From NCBI GenBank assembly GCA_002163975.1, contig CP019636.1:4901501-4965500 (forward strand): a stretch of 64,000 bases of DNA, written 5' to 3'. Below are positions 51,855-61,089 of the stretch, in pieces (positions within the stretch are counted from its first letter, which is position 1; every line of letters starts with the position of its first letter). The stretch is from Nostocales cyanobacterium HT-58-2 (lineage in GTDB: Bacteria; Cyanobacteriota; Cyanobacteriia; Cyanobacteriales; Nostocaceae). The position numbers were made by a program, and so were the translations under genes. The notes under the pieces were generated by a model, which was given only the letters and a program-made list of their open reading frames with translations, did not search any database and was not told where the DNA came from.

Positions 51855-53216
51855 TTATGCTCCCATAATTTCCGTATCCCTTTCCTGGGGGGGTGTACTT
51901 ATAGATAGCCTTTGCCACTGTACCTCAAGTGTTACTACGCTGATTACCATGTACAGCGACAGAGCCAACCACAAGACATGGTTATTGTGACTAGACCAGG
52001 CAACAAAAGCCGTAGGCGCAAATCCTATCCCAAGGGCAGCAAAAGCACTGTTACGTAAGGTCTGACCTTCTGTTAAACCAATGAAGTATCCTTCCAGGAC
52101 AAGAGCAATTGCAGCAAATACCAAGACGGGTATTAACCAGCCGACATAACTATTAATAGACTTGGTAATTTCGGAGTGGTTGGTTAACAGTCCAAATACA
52201 GTCTGTGGAAACAGGACAGACACCAAGGCGAAGGGAAGTGCAAGCAACAAGCTGGTGAGCAGAGCAATGTTGAGTAACGGTTTTAACTGCTCTTGAGCGT
52301 CTTTACCTTTAAAGTTTCCCGTCAAGGTTTGGGTGCTGAGTCCTACTCCCTGAATAACAGAAAAGCTTAGTGCTACTACCTCCATTAGCAAACCATTTTT
52401 AGCCAACAGCGTTGTCCCCATTACCGAACTCAGGTTGGTGAAGATAGCGAAGCTGGAGTTAAGAACTAAAGACCTAATCATTAGGTTTCCATTAAGGGTG
52501 AAGGTAGCTTTAAGAGCTGACCAATCTAAAATCTTTTGGGCGACTGCTGGTATCTCTTGCCACTGGATGTTGAAGCACGCCAAAATCAAGCCTATCAACA
52601 ACGTCAGATACTGGCTAACAGCCGTGGCTAGTCCAGCCCCCGCGCTTGCCCAGTCCCACTGGATAATGAACAGGTAGTTCAGTACAATATTAGCGCCGTT
52701 GTTAATGAAGGACATCAGTAACACAAAGCCATTCATCTCCCGTCCTAGAAACCAACCCATCAGGACGTAGTAGAGCAGAACGGCAGGTGCTCCCACAATT
52801 CGGGCATTGAAATAATCAATACCTTCAGCTTCGACCTCTGGGGTGCCAGCCAATAAAGCAAACCCCAGCTTTTGCAAAGGGTACTGCAAAATCAAGATGA
52901 GTGCGCCAACGCCCAAGGCGATGAAGCCATGCCGCAGTCCCACCAGCAGCATTGCCTTGCTGTCATCTCTGCCGACGGCTTGAGCTGTCATTGAGTTGGT
53001 ACTTTTGCGTAAAAAGTTGAAACTTGGGTAGAGGCAGTCAAACAGGAGCGTAGCTAGGACGACGCCAGTTAAGTGACTGATGTTTGCCAAATGTCCCAAG
53101 AACGCCGTACTAACCAACCCAGCCAGCGGTACCATCAAATTGGAAAGGATACTGACAAGTACCAGTCGATAGAAGCGACCTAAGAAGTCATACTGTGAAG
53201 GAAGTGTGAGGTTCAT
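51855..53216 (-). CDS. MATE family efflux transporter (DinF/NorM-like)
   Basis: 453 residues with about 12 hydrophobic helices in two similar halves: LVSILSNLMVPLAGLVSTAF at the start, YVLMGWFLGREMNGFVLLMS in the first half, and GTTLLAKNGLLMEVVALSFS in the second. Family members export drugs or secondary metabolites with Na+ or H+. Cyanobacterial homologues are often annotated as toxin exporters on similarity alone, which I would not take further. The gene is complete and stands alone. Confidence 0.88.
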   Translation of the reverse strand: MNLTLPSQYDFLGRFYRLVLVSILSNLMVPLAGLVSTAFLGHLANISHLTGVVLATLLFDCLYPSFNFLRKSTNSMTAQAVGRDDSKAMLLVGLRHGFIALGVGALILILQYPLQKLGFALLAGTPEVEAEGIDYFNARIVGAPAVLLYYVLMGWFLGREMNGFVLLMSFINNGANIVLNYLFIIQWDWASAGAGLATAVSQYLTLLIGLILACFNIQWQEIPAVAQKILDWSALKATFTLNGNLMIRSLVLNSSFAIFTNLSSVMGTTLLAKNGLLMEVVALSFSVIQGVGLSTQTLTGNFKGKDAQEQLKPLLNIALLTSLLLALPFALVSVLFPQTVFGLLTNHSEITKSINSYVGWLIPVLVFAAIALVLEGYFIGLTEGQTLRNSAFAALGIGFAPTAFVAWSSHNNHVLWLALSLYMVISVVTLEVQWQRLSISTPPQERDTEIMGA

Positions 53217-53319
53217 TGATTAATCAAAGTAACCAGTGATAATTTTGACTGCTACAAGTCAATTTCTTTTATTAACATTACTTTACATTAAAACCATGAA
53301 TCCTGTATGTAAGCGAATT

Positions 53320-54261
53320 TCATGGCGAAAGAAAGCGCTGCCTTTGTTCCTCCACTGAAGTTTTACGGGCAACTCTGCTACTTGGTTGATGGCCCTTAAT
53401 ATCAGGTTGTTTTTGGTTCTTCTGACTTACTGGAGTTTGAAACTCTGTCATCAACAAACACTGCTTACCGAAAATTTTGGGTCTAAAGCCTCGCCCATAA
53501 GAGTGCGACTTTATACAACAATAGAACACAGCGGTAATGCGCACAGAAAAAAGGCGAAGTAGGTAAGCGCGGACAACTCCTGATCCGGAAAGAAAGGTAG
53601 CAAAAATCCAAGATCTTGTACCGCCACTTGCTTTATGCCGGGGAACCCTTTCAGCAATCGCCTGCGGAGGGACACCCTCCAAAGAGCGCTGCTTCACCCC
53701 CGCAGTGGCTCACAAATGTGGGAGTAAAAGTAAGAAATAGAATAAACCTTTTCAAACGCGGTCGGGCAGTCCTTGCGAAATGTGGACGTATCCGCTCCGG
53801 GGACATTTGAATGCCTGCATTTGAGTATCTAGGGAGGACGGTTGAAGCAAGAATCCTCATGCCTTTAGGTCCAGGAGTGTCAATCAATCGTAGCAAGTGT
53901 TCAATATCGTAGCGTTGCCTGTAGCCATTGTAGGCAACAGTAGGTGAGATTTCTTCACGTTAGTCGCCGATGACAATTAACCACATGGGTTTCCAGACAG
54001 AATTACCAGCATCATCGTTCGTCTCCTGACTAGTTGTATTAAATGATGCTTTGATTGCTTTATAAATAGAGTTATAGCTTCTTGCAAACAAAGGACTTAA
54101 AGATAACTACGCAATTGAATTGGCTCCCGTATTACCCGCGCTTAGCATCCAACAAATCCATACAGGCATCGCTACTACGGTAAAAACAGTTGTAAATTTT
54201 TTGTCGAAAATCCTGGAATTGCGCTATTAATTGATTGTGATTTAATTGAGGCATAGCCATC
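53320..54261 (-). pseudogene. Decayed IS4-type transposase of cyanobacteria
   Basis: Starts MPQLNHNQLIAQFQDFRQKI, then YNCFYRSSDACMDLLDA, frameshifts to AGNTGANSIA, a stop, LSLSPLFARSYNSIYKAIKA, jumps over the catalytic middle, and resumes KPMWLIVIGD and RQRYDIEHLLR. After an insert it ends FGKQCLLMTEFQTPVSQK. Stops, shifts and a large deletion make it non-functional. Confidence 0.75.
53478..53886 (+). mobile_element. Short IS200/IS605-type (TnpB) remnant
   Basis: A ~409-bp insert between the LLR and FGKQ codons of the decayed transposase. Its right end, AATCCTCATGCCTTTAGGTC followed by CAGGAGTGTCAAT, has the hairpin-like layout of the 3' end of TnpB elements where the guide omega-RNA ends. 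No tnpA or tnpB frame remains. Confidence 0.5.
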
Positions 54262-54554
54262 AGTATTTCCCCGAGAATGCTTTGTCGTTGATATTACTAT
54301 GCGTTGGGGGAGTGGTAGCTATCCTTTTTTTTAATACCTGTGCTTGTTCGCGTAAAATATGACTCTGTTGACGAAATATTTCTTAACATTAGGAATCTTA
54401 CAAAAAACCTATGAAGACGGGACATGTTGGATTTCACTTCGTTCAATCCAACCTACGAAATAATCAAGGTTTCACGAATTCGCCAACAAAGTCAAAATAT
54501 ACGCGAACTTCTTCTTTTTTGTCCAAAGTCCAAATTGTCAACGATACCTACCTA
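54262..54554. other. Non-coding stretch with palindromic dispersed repeat
   Basis: No gene seen. 54423-54455 is an imperfect palindrome around TTGGATTTCACTTCGTTCAA, typical of short dispersed repeats of cyanobacteria. Confidence 0.35.
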
Positions 54555-55517
54555 TTACGCAACATGAGTACGAGCTGCTGCCTCGTAAATACGGGAGATG
54601 CAGTCAAACGCTAGTCGGGCATCCTCCACCTTTAGACCGCGCCCAGACACAATCTCATCATACACTGTATTATGAAGCCCTGAATAATCAAGTGAATAGT
54701 CAGCAATCGGTTGATGGTTGATCTCGAAACTACGGTAGGCATATTGTCCCCTACTTCTAACATCGAGTGGTAAATCGTTGTAGCGAGTTGAGAGGAACCA
54801 TCGTACTCTTGCGTAGGGAAACTCAATTAGACCAGATACTCGGTCAGAAGCAAAATCTGGATCGACCTGAAACGCATCTTTCTCAGGTTTAGGCGGACCA
54901 AAAAGCCAATACAAGATGTCGAACATATGAATCCCCAAGTTTAACACAATACCACCACTAAGCAGAGGATTTCCTTTCCATGATGCTGCATACCATGGAC
55001 CACGACGGCTAACGTACGTAACGTTTACTTCGAGGGGGATATCCTTTGAGCTAAGGATCATCTTTTCAAGCATTGCCTTCATCTTAATAATTTGAGGATG
55101 GTAGCGCAGTTGAAGAACAGGGTAGATCCGTTGCCCTGTTTCGAGTTCAAGTTGCTGTAATCTGTCGACCCCGGTAGAATCTAAAGCAAGAGGTTTCTCA
55201 CAGATAACATTAGCCCCATGTGTACAAGCAAGTCGGCAATGTTGCTCATGAAGATAGTTTGGTGTACAAATTGACACATAATCAATTTCTCCGTAATGAG
55301 ATTCAAGATACTCTGCAAAAATTTCAGGATCAATGAAAAATTCAGTTTCGTGTGAGTAGTTGTCGAGAATACCGACTGAATCACGAATATCTAAGGCAGC
55401 AATAAGTTCGCCTCCTACGTGTTTGATTGCATCAAGGTGTCTTCGAGCGACAAAGCCTGCAACTCCTATAATGGCGAACCTGTTTCTTCTTTGAACCATA
55501 TTCCGTATCTCTTCCAT
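54555..55517 (-). CDS. Gfo/Idh/MocA family sugar dehydrogenase (WlbA/WbpB-like)
   Basis: 320 residues. Rossmann N-terminus FAIIGVAGFVARRHLDAIKH binding NAD, then YVSICTPNYLHEQHCRLACT, and the family signature VICEKPLALDS with the catalytic Lys. YPVLQLRYHPQIIKMK and GGIVLNLGIHMFDILYWLFG fit WlbA/WbpB-type UDP-GlcNAc-uronate 3-dehydrogenases that work with an aminotransferase. The following gene upstream is such an aminotransferase, 5 bp away, so a 3-amino or 2,3-diamino sugar is the likely product. Complete. Confidence 0.82.
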   Translation of the reverse strand: MEEIRNMVQRRNRFAIIGVAGFVARRHLDAIKHVGGELIAALDIRDSVGILDNYSHETEFFIDPEIFAEYLESHYGEIDYVSICTPNYLHEQHCRLACTHGANVICEKPLALDSTGVDRLQQLELETGQRIYPVLQLRYHPQIIKMKAMLEKMILSSKDIPLEVNVTYVSRRGPWYAASWKGNPLLSGGIVLNLGIHMFDILYWLFGPPKPEKDAFQVDPDFASDRVSGLIEFPYARVRWFLSTRYNDLPLDVRSRGQYAYRSFEINHQPIADYSLDYSGLHNTVYDEIVSGRGLKVEDARLAFDCISRIYEAAARTHVA

Positions 55518-55522
55518 TTTTG

Positions 55523-56656
55523 CTATATCATTTTTCCCGCGAACCGAACTGCTTGAATCACATGGTTAATTTGAGCATCACTCATTCCTGCCCAGATTGG
55601 CAGGCAGAGGAGCTCAGAGCATAACTGTTCAGCTATGGGAAGGCATTGACCAGTTTTAAACGGTGGCATCCAATGAAGTGGAGCTGGATATTGCACCACT
55701 ACTTCAATTCCCCGGTCTTTAAGGTAGCGAATAAGATGTTCTCGTTTGTTGTTAAGAACCCGGATCGTAAAGCAATGCCAAGCGTGGCCTTCAACATCTT
55801 GCGGAAGCCGGAGCCATGTGAGATCCTTCAATTCTTCTTGATAGCAGCGAGCGATGTGGGTACGCTGTAACCGTGCAGATTTAACACGACTAAGCTTTAC
55901 GCGCAGAAGGGCAGCTTGAAGCGCGTCGAGACGAGAGTTGAAGCCTGGGAATTCACTGTAATATCGTTCACGTGATCCATGGCGTGCAATAATCCGTACT
56001 AAATCTGCAACATTTGAGTCTCGAGTCACAACAAGCCCACCATCTCCATAACCACCTAACGGCTTTGATGGGAAGAAACTAAACGCGGTAACATTGCTTA
56101 GAGTTCCAGCAAACTCGTTAGTAGGAGTCTTTGCACCAAAAGCCTGGCAAGCATCTTCTATCACTGGGCGGTTGCCAGCAGCTAACCGAATTTGCGCAAT
56201 CTCTGCAACACGACCGTATAGATCTACTGGCAGCACTGCACGAATCTCCGGTCCAATAGCAGCTTCAACAAGCTCTGGGCTGAGGTTAAAACTTTCCTCA
56301 TCTATATCTACAAAGCGTGGCTGTAGACCTGCACGGAGAATTGCTGACCCAGTCGCGCAATAGCTTACAGGACTAGTAATGACCTCGCCGTCCTGAGCTT
56401 CGATTCCAACAATTGCAAGTAGGGCAATAGTCAATGCATCAGTTCCAGATGCAACACCAATAGCATGTTCAACACCTAAAAAATTGGAAACTTCATGTTC
56501 AAAACTTTCAACCTCGGGTCCACCAATGTATTGACCTGAGTCTAGAACGCGAGTCATTGCAGAAATAAGCTCTTGTTGAAAATGCTCATTTTCAACCCTA
56601 GTATCTAAACGCGGAACGAAAAGGTAATCCACTAGCCCTCCAATGGTCGGCGGCAT
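55523..56656 (-). CDS. DegT/DnrJ/EryC1/StrS family PLP aminotransferase
   Basis: 377 residues. PLP-site Lys in VTAFSFFPSKPLGGYGDGG, substrate part GVASGTDALTIALLAIVGIE, VIEDACQAFGA with the Asp that holds the pyridine N, and FNSRLDALQAALLRVKLSR. These enzymes convert keto sugar nucleotides to amino sugars with glutamate. Start ATG overlaps the methyltransferase stop by 25 bp and the dehydrogenase follows, giving a tight operon. Probably acts on the product of the WlbA-like enzyme. Complete. Confidence 0.88.
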   Translation of the reverse strand: MPPTIGGLVDYLFVPRLDTRVENEHFQQELISAMTRVLDSGQYIGGPEVESFEHEVSNFLGVEHAIGVASGTDALTIALLAIVGIEAQDGEVITSPVSYCATGSAILRAGLQPRFVDIDEESFNLSPELVEAAIGPEIRAVLPVDLYGRVAEIAQIRLAAGNRPVIEDACQAFGAKTPTNEFAGTLSNVTAFSFFPSKPLGGYGDGGLVVTRDSNVADLVRIIARHGSRERYYSEFPGFNSRLDALQAALLRVKLSRVKSARLQRTHIARCYQEELKDLTWLRLPQDVEGHAWHCFTIRVLNNKREHLIRYLKDRGIEVVVQYPAPLHWMPPFKTGQCLPIAEQLCSELLCLPIWAGMSDAQINHVIQAVRFAGKMI

Positions 56657-57405
56657 ATTTGTAACAGTTGCCCTTTAAATGAATGATGATGCAGTAATCC
56701 GCTATTGTACCCAAGTGTGTACTTTTGCTCTATCGTAAATTTTTCCTTTTCCAAAAGCCGTGAGAGGCTATGGTGAGTAAAGCTATGAAAAAAACCGCGT
56801 AGTCTACGACCGTTGTGTTCAGTAGAGTATATCTTGTCTCCTGGAGCTAATCGCGGATCGAGGATTGACCATATATAGTCCCACAAAGCCTCTAGAATTG
56901 TCCGTCGAAATGCGAGACCCTCTCCTAGATGCCAAGTATTGATCGCGTCTATAAAAAGGAGACCACCAGGTTTTAACACACGATACAGATTGGCGATCGC
57001 TCGGGAACGCTCAGCCTCTGAGCTCATATGGCATATTACGAAAAATAAGCATGTCACCACATCAAAAGTTTGATCTGGATAATCAATATCCTCCAATCGG
57101 CACACGCGAACCTCATCAAGTCCCCTTGTTTGTGCTATCTCAATCATATTGTGGCTTGCATCAACACCACAAATTCGAGCTTTGGGAAGTAGACATTTAA
57201 GTTTGGCTGGACGCGTAGCTGTTCCACATCCCGCATCTAATATGACAGGTGAGGGATATGACTGGAGTGCATCAAGAACGATATTGTCAACAGCTTGATT
57301 ATAAACTTCACGCCGTTTCCCAATCGTTTGGTCATAATTTTCGGCAATTATTTCAAAGCGTTGACGAACAATGGATTCACTAAGCCAATTTGAGTTAACT
57401 GTCAT
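56632..57405 (-). CDS. Class I SAM-dependent methyltransferase
   Basis: 257 residues. SAM motif I VILDAGCGTATRPAKLKCLL, acidic end of strand 2 ICGVDASHNMIEIAQ, motif II FDVVTCLFFVICHM, and post-motif LKPGGLLFIDAINTWHLGE. The C-terminal half (GRRLRGFFHSFTHHSLSRLL) is typical of small-molecule methyltransferases. First gene of the sugar operon, so a methylated amino sugar is plausible. IS701 stands 27 bp before its start and may have removed the native promoter and upstream genes. Confidence 0.85.
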   Translation of the reverse strand: MTVNSNWLSESIVRQRFEIIAENYDQTIGKRREVYNQAVDNIVLDALQSYPSPVILDAGCGTATRPAKLKCLLPKARICGVDASHNMIEIAQTRGLDEVRVCRLEDIDYPDQTFDVVTCLFFVICHMSSEAERSRAIANLYRVLKPGGLLFIDAINTWHLGEGLAFRRTILEALWDYIWSILDPRLAPGDKIYSTEHNGRRLRGFFHSFTHHSLSRLLEKEKFTIEQKYTLGYNSGLLHHHSFKGQLLQICRRPLEG

Positions 57406-57796
57406 TTTGTCATCCTCTTACAAAATTAGACATACCCCTCTTCTGTCACTTTCCGGAATAAGCAAGTAGTTCAGGAGCTAAGTCATCCAGAAGGATAATA
57501 GGGTTTAAATTGATTCATTGCACTAATTAATTGATTGAATCCCAGCAATAAATTAGAATTAGGGAAAATATGTATCCAGGGATAAATCAACCAAAATAGT
57601 AAGAGTGGTTGGGCAATGAGACGCAGATTATTTAGAGTATTTTTCCATCCGCATTCATGGTTCCATTGTTGATGATTAGAACAATCAACATCACTATTTT
57701 CTTGTACCTCAGTTTCAATTTGACGAGATTTATTTAAGCTTAAGAAGGCTGGAGAATTTAAACTGATCATTGTGTACACACAAAAAATAATTTCCC

Positions 57797-57856
57797 ACCC
57801 TTCGGGTTCGCCAGTCGCTACAACGGGGGGAACCCCCGCAACGCGCTAGCTCACCA
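57797..57856. repeat. Small dispersed repeat inserted in IS701 copy 2
   Basis: Reverse complement of the insert at 50581-50640 with two base differences, at exactly the same codon. So the IS was already interrupted before the two copies separated. Confidence 0.75.
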
Positions 57857-58867
57857 CCTCTCAATATGTTGGAAATTTGTAAAACGATAATCTGTCCAAC
57901 CTAGTTCCTGTTTACACTGTCGGAAACCATATTCTACCCAGGTTCTTAATCCATATAGGTCGCCTAAAGTCTTTTTCAGGTTACCTTGAAGATTTGTCCT
58001 CACGTATGATGTAGAATTCTCCGGCATGGTTTCTGGAGCAGTAGTTATTTCCCAGTAAGTTATGGCTCTTTTTTTACCATAAATTATTTCCCTAATGTAT
58101 CGAGTTTCTGATTTTTGATTGCTAAATGTTCTTTCAAATTTACACCACTTATTCGCCCTAACACTTTGTCCTGCAGGCAACCAGACTCCATGATTACTTC
58201 TAATTGCTACGACATAATCTAATTTATGTTCAGCTACTTTTCTAATAAATTGGCTACTTTCACCATAGAAACTATCTGCCAGTACCAGTTCAATATTAAA
58301 ACCTGATTCAAGTAATTCTGTAATGATGTCTAACGCTAACTCTATTTTAGTTTTATATTTATCCTCCTCTTTTAGCGTCCCTTTTGGTTGAAACACTTTT
58401 ACCATTAATGGAAAGGTTATATTAGAGTAAACTCCATAAGCATTGACTGAAACTATTCCATTATCGACTTTTCCCACACTTCCTAGATAAAGTCTTGCTA
58501 CATAATCAGTCTTTTTACCTTTTTTCCTATCTCCGGTTTTATCTATTACTAATGTAATTGCCCTACCATCTAATTGTTTCTTTAACTTATTTAATCTTCT
58601 TTGTTTTAACTTACTTACTGACCAATCTGAATTTGACAAGAAATGGTGTAATGACTGTGCCGAATTTATACTCACTACCTTCGCTATCTCTGGTAACGAT
58701 TTTCTTTTTATTGTTGATATTATCCCCAGGTGTAAATATTTGAAGCACTCATAATTTCTTACTTCTTTAAATAGGTCTTTATACTCTGCACAATATTCAT
58801 CTATGATGGCAATTGTTGGGTGAGGATCTCTTGCCAAATGTTTCAAGATTTGTAATTCTACATCCAT
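57851..58867 (-). CDS. IS701 transposase, lacking C-terminus
   Basis: 338 residues from MDVELQILKHLARDPH; a longer frame upstream covers non-element DNA and is not used. DDE residues: Asp in ITLVIDKTGDRKKGK, Asp in IELVLADSFYGESSQF, Glu in LRTWVEYGFRQCKQELGW. It stops at HIERW because a dispersed repeat brings in a TGA; the last ~100 codons continue beyond it at 57483-57779 (YTMISLNSPAFLSLNK, NNLRLIAQPLLLFWLIYPWI). All catalytic residues are kept, so some activity is possible. Confidence 0.85.
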   Translation of the reverse strand: MDVELQILKHLARDPHPTIAIIDEYCAEYKDLFKEVRNYECFKYLHLGIISTIKRKSLPEIAKVVSINSAQSLHHFLSNSDWSVSKLKQRRLNKLKKQLDGRAITLVIDKTGDRKKGKKTDYVARLYLGSVGKVDNGIVSVNAYGVYSNITFPLMVKVFQPKGTLKEEDKYKTKIELALDIITELLESGFNIELVLADSFYGESSQFIRKVAEHKLDYVVAIRSNHGVWLPAGQSVRANKWCKFERTFSNQKSETRYIREIIYGKKRAITYWEITTAPETMPENSTSYVRTNLQGNLKKTLGDLYGLRTWVEYGFRQCKQELGWTDYRFTNFQHIERW

Positions 58868-58941
58868 TGCCCTGCTTACCTTCCAGAGTTTTTTTTTGAT
58901 TATTTTATTCAGAATACCCGGAAAGTGACAGAAGAGGGGTA

Positions 58942-59055
58942 AGTATATCTGTTTGCATTGTCTTTCAATAATGCTGCTGATGCTTGTTGAGCAAATCCGA
59001 TAAATGCTGAGAATGAGATGACACACGCCAACAAGATGCTAAAGACTTTTTTCAT
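58942..59055 (-). pseudogene. 5' fragment of a secreted protein, cut by IS701
   Basis: Starts MKKVFSILLACVISFSAFIG then FAQQASAALLKDNANRYT, a clear signal peptide with AQQASA cleavage region, as in thylakoid-lumen or periplasmic proteins. The frame runs into the IS701 end. The rest is not on the other side of the IS, so a rearrangement or deletion followed. 59056-59420 has no gene. Confidence 0.6.
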
Positions 59056-59420
59056 AGCTTAATTCTTAGTGAGCGTTTACTACCTGCTTACTAGCATAAT
59101 TCAACTCATCTAAAAGATGTATCGTATAAAAAAGTACATATTTACTTGACTTATATTGTATAGATCCAAAAGTTGGTAGTGCTAGTAAATGTCTATAAAG
59201 TCAATACTTTTTTTGACAATTTTTCTTGAGAAAAGTAATTTTGGTGAATTTATACGTATCATTTTTTGCCACAAAAGCATATTAAAAGTTTAAATATAAA
59301 ATCAAAGGGTCGAAATGGCTTTGACAGACGTTTTATTTGTTTACCAATACTTTTCTTAACTGTATTCAACGCGAATTATACGCATTTACACTCTCAGGCT
59401 TAGCGGCGATGTCGTCAATA

Positions 59421-61089
59421 CTCTCAAGAAACACATTGCGTTGAGTCAGAAATGGGGATGAGTTCTAAACCAAAAGTCAAAGCTTTTTTCTTGAGGTTAT
59501 TAACTACCCGCTCTCGATACTGTTGCTCATAAGCATCAACACCAGGGTCAATAAATTTATCACCAGAAGTCCAAAGGCGATAAAAAATACGTGCTAGCTT
59601 GTGAGCAGCAGCAGTAATAGCTTTGGGAGCGCCGATTTTGGCTTGCATACGACGGTAATAAGCACCTAAAGCCGAGTTACTACGGCAAAGAGTTTGAGCC
59701 GCCATCCGGAAAGCGTTGGCAGCACGACTAACAACAGAGCGAGTTTGAGAGCTTTTGACTTTACCACCAGTCACACGGCTACCAGGGCATAAACCTAACC
59801 ATGAAGTAAAGTGCTTCACAGTTGGGAAACGAGTCGGATCTAATCCCAACTCGGACAACAATATCAATACGGTCAAAGCGCCAAAGCCCTGAATTTGAGT
59901 AAAATCAACGCCACTAATGCGATACAAGTGAGTACGCAGGTCAAATTGAGGCGCATTACCGGGCTGCTTCTTACCTCGGCGTTTAGGTTTGGTTAATGGC
60001 TTTTTTGTCACATCAACCCTATCAGCAAATGAAGCCAAGCATTGCTCAATTTGGGCATCGACGGCGAGAATCTGTGTCTGGTAAAACTCGTACAGTTGCA
60101 ATTCCTGTTGTAGGATGAAAATCAACTCATCACGATAATCGCCCGTCAAAGCGGCAGCAATCTCTTCACAAGAGGCTTTGATACGCCCATCCTTAAGTGC
60201 GGCGAGGGTAAGTGGGTTACGTTCGCCCCTGACAATGGCTTTGATAATGCTCAAGCCTGTAGTACCTGTAATGTCACTAATCACTCTGTGCAGTTGTAGA
60301 TTCATCTCGGTCAAGGCTTTTTGCATTCGTTGTACGTGAACACAAGCACTCTTGATTAAGTTATCTCGTTGTCGAATGTAACTACGCAGGACACAGATTT
60401 GGTCATCTGGACGGAATGAACCGGATAACAAACCATAACTATGTAACTTTTGCAGCCATTGGCAATCTAAAACATCCGTTTTCCGACCAGGTACAGTTTT
60501 GACGTAGTGAGCATTTACCAACTTGACCTCGAAACCACGGCTTTCTAACACTTGAAACACAGGTATCCAATAGACCCCTGTTGATTCCATTGCCACCGTT
60601 TCAATCCCACACTGTTTTAACCAATCAGCCATTGCATATAGCTCTGCTGTAAAGCAAGCAAAACTATGCACATTCTCGCTATCCCTGTCAACAGGAACAC
60701 TCACCCAATGTCTATCAGCACCAATATCAATACCTGCCGCATTCGGGTTAATTACAGGTAGATTTCTTTGCTCTGCGGCAATTGGCTGTTCCTGCTTCTT
60801 CATAGGTTTTGACCACAGCGAGCGCATAGTTTTTGTGTAAGGATGTACCATGCCTGAGTGAGGCTAATAAATCTAATCTCTCAAACGGGATAGTAACGGT
60901 CATTACTTCACCAATATTTCTGCCAAAATCACCCAGAACCAGGCTCACATTCGGGCAAATACTGCACCATTGATAAGACGGTTTTTGCTGTCACGGTACT
61001 ACTTCAGTGTAATATTTATTAGCTTTAATACATTCGAGAGGCTGTGTTTCTTCGATATTTTGCTAGTGCGTCGCCGCGCTAGTCGGAGG
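59421..61089 (-). mobile_element. IS110 element, copy 3
   Basis: Same sequence as the composite's arms from CTCTCAAGAAACAC (59421) to the edge of the neighbouring IS4-type terminal repeat. The 5' non-coding 238 bp (60852-61089) are again present. As in the composite it touches an IS4-type end. Confidence 0.9.
59424..60851 (-). CDS. IS110 family transposase, copy 3
   Basis: 475 residues, identical in sequence to copies 1 and 2, with the same DEDD residues and Ser-containing C-terminal domain. Orientation equals copy 1 and is opposite to copy 2, so recombination between copies 2 and 3 could invert the ~40 kb between them. Confidence 0.95.
   Translation of the reverse strand: MVHPYTKTMRSLWSKPMKKQEQPIAAEQRNLPVINPNAAGIDIGADRHWVSVPVDRDSENVHSFACFTAELYAMADWLKQCGIETVAMESTGVYWIPVFQVLESRGFEVKLVNAHYVKTVPGRKTDVLDCQWLQKLHSYGLLSGSFRPDDQICVLRSYIRQRDNLIKSACVHVQRMQKALTEMNLQLHRVISDITGTTGLSIIKAIVRGERNPLTLAALKDGRIKASCEEIAAALTGDYRDELIFILQQELQLYEFYQTQILAVDAQIEQCLASFADRVDVTKKPLTKPKRRGKKQPGNAPQFDLRTHLYRISGVDFTQIQGFGALTVLILLSELGLDPTRFPTVKHFTSWLGLCPGSRVTGGKVKSSQTRSVVSRAANAFRMAAQTLCRSNSALGAYYRRMQAKIGAPKAITAAAHKLARIFYRLWTSGDKFIDPGVDAYEQQYRERVVNNLKKKALTFGLELIPISDSTQCVS

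Larger units (their letters stand above)
57433..58941 (-). mobile_element. IS701 family element, copy 2
   Basis: Ends TACCCCTCTTCTGTCACTTT at 57433 and the complement ending 58941. Contains the transposase gene, an inserted dispersed repeat (57797-57856) and the cut-off transposase C-terminus (57483-57779). Compared with copy 1 it has few changes. No clear target duplication is visible, consistent with rearrangement after insertion. Confidence 0.88.

Noticed and set aside
57483..57779. 98-aa membrane protein MYTMISLNSPAF...
   Set aside because: It is the cut-off C-terminus of the IS701 transposase, in phase after removing the dispersed repeat; the same applies to 50656-50952.
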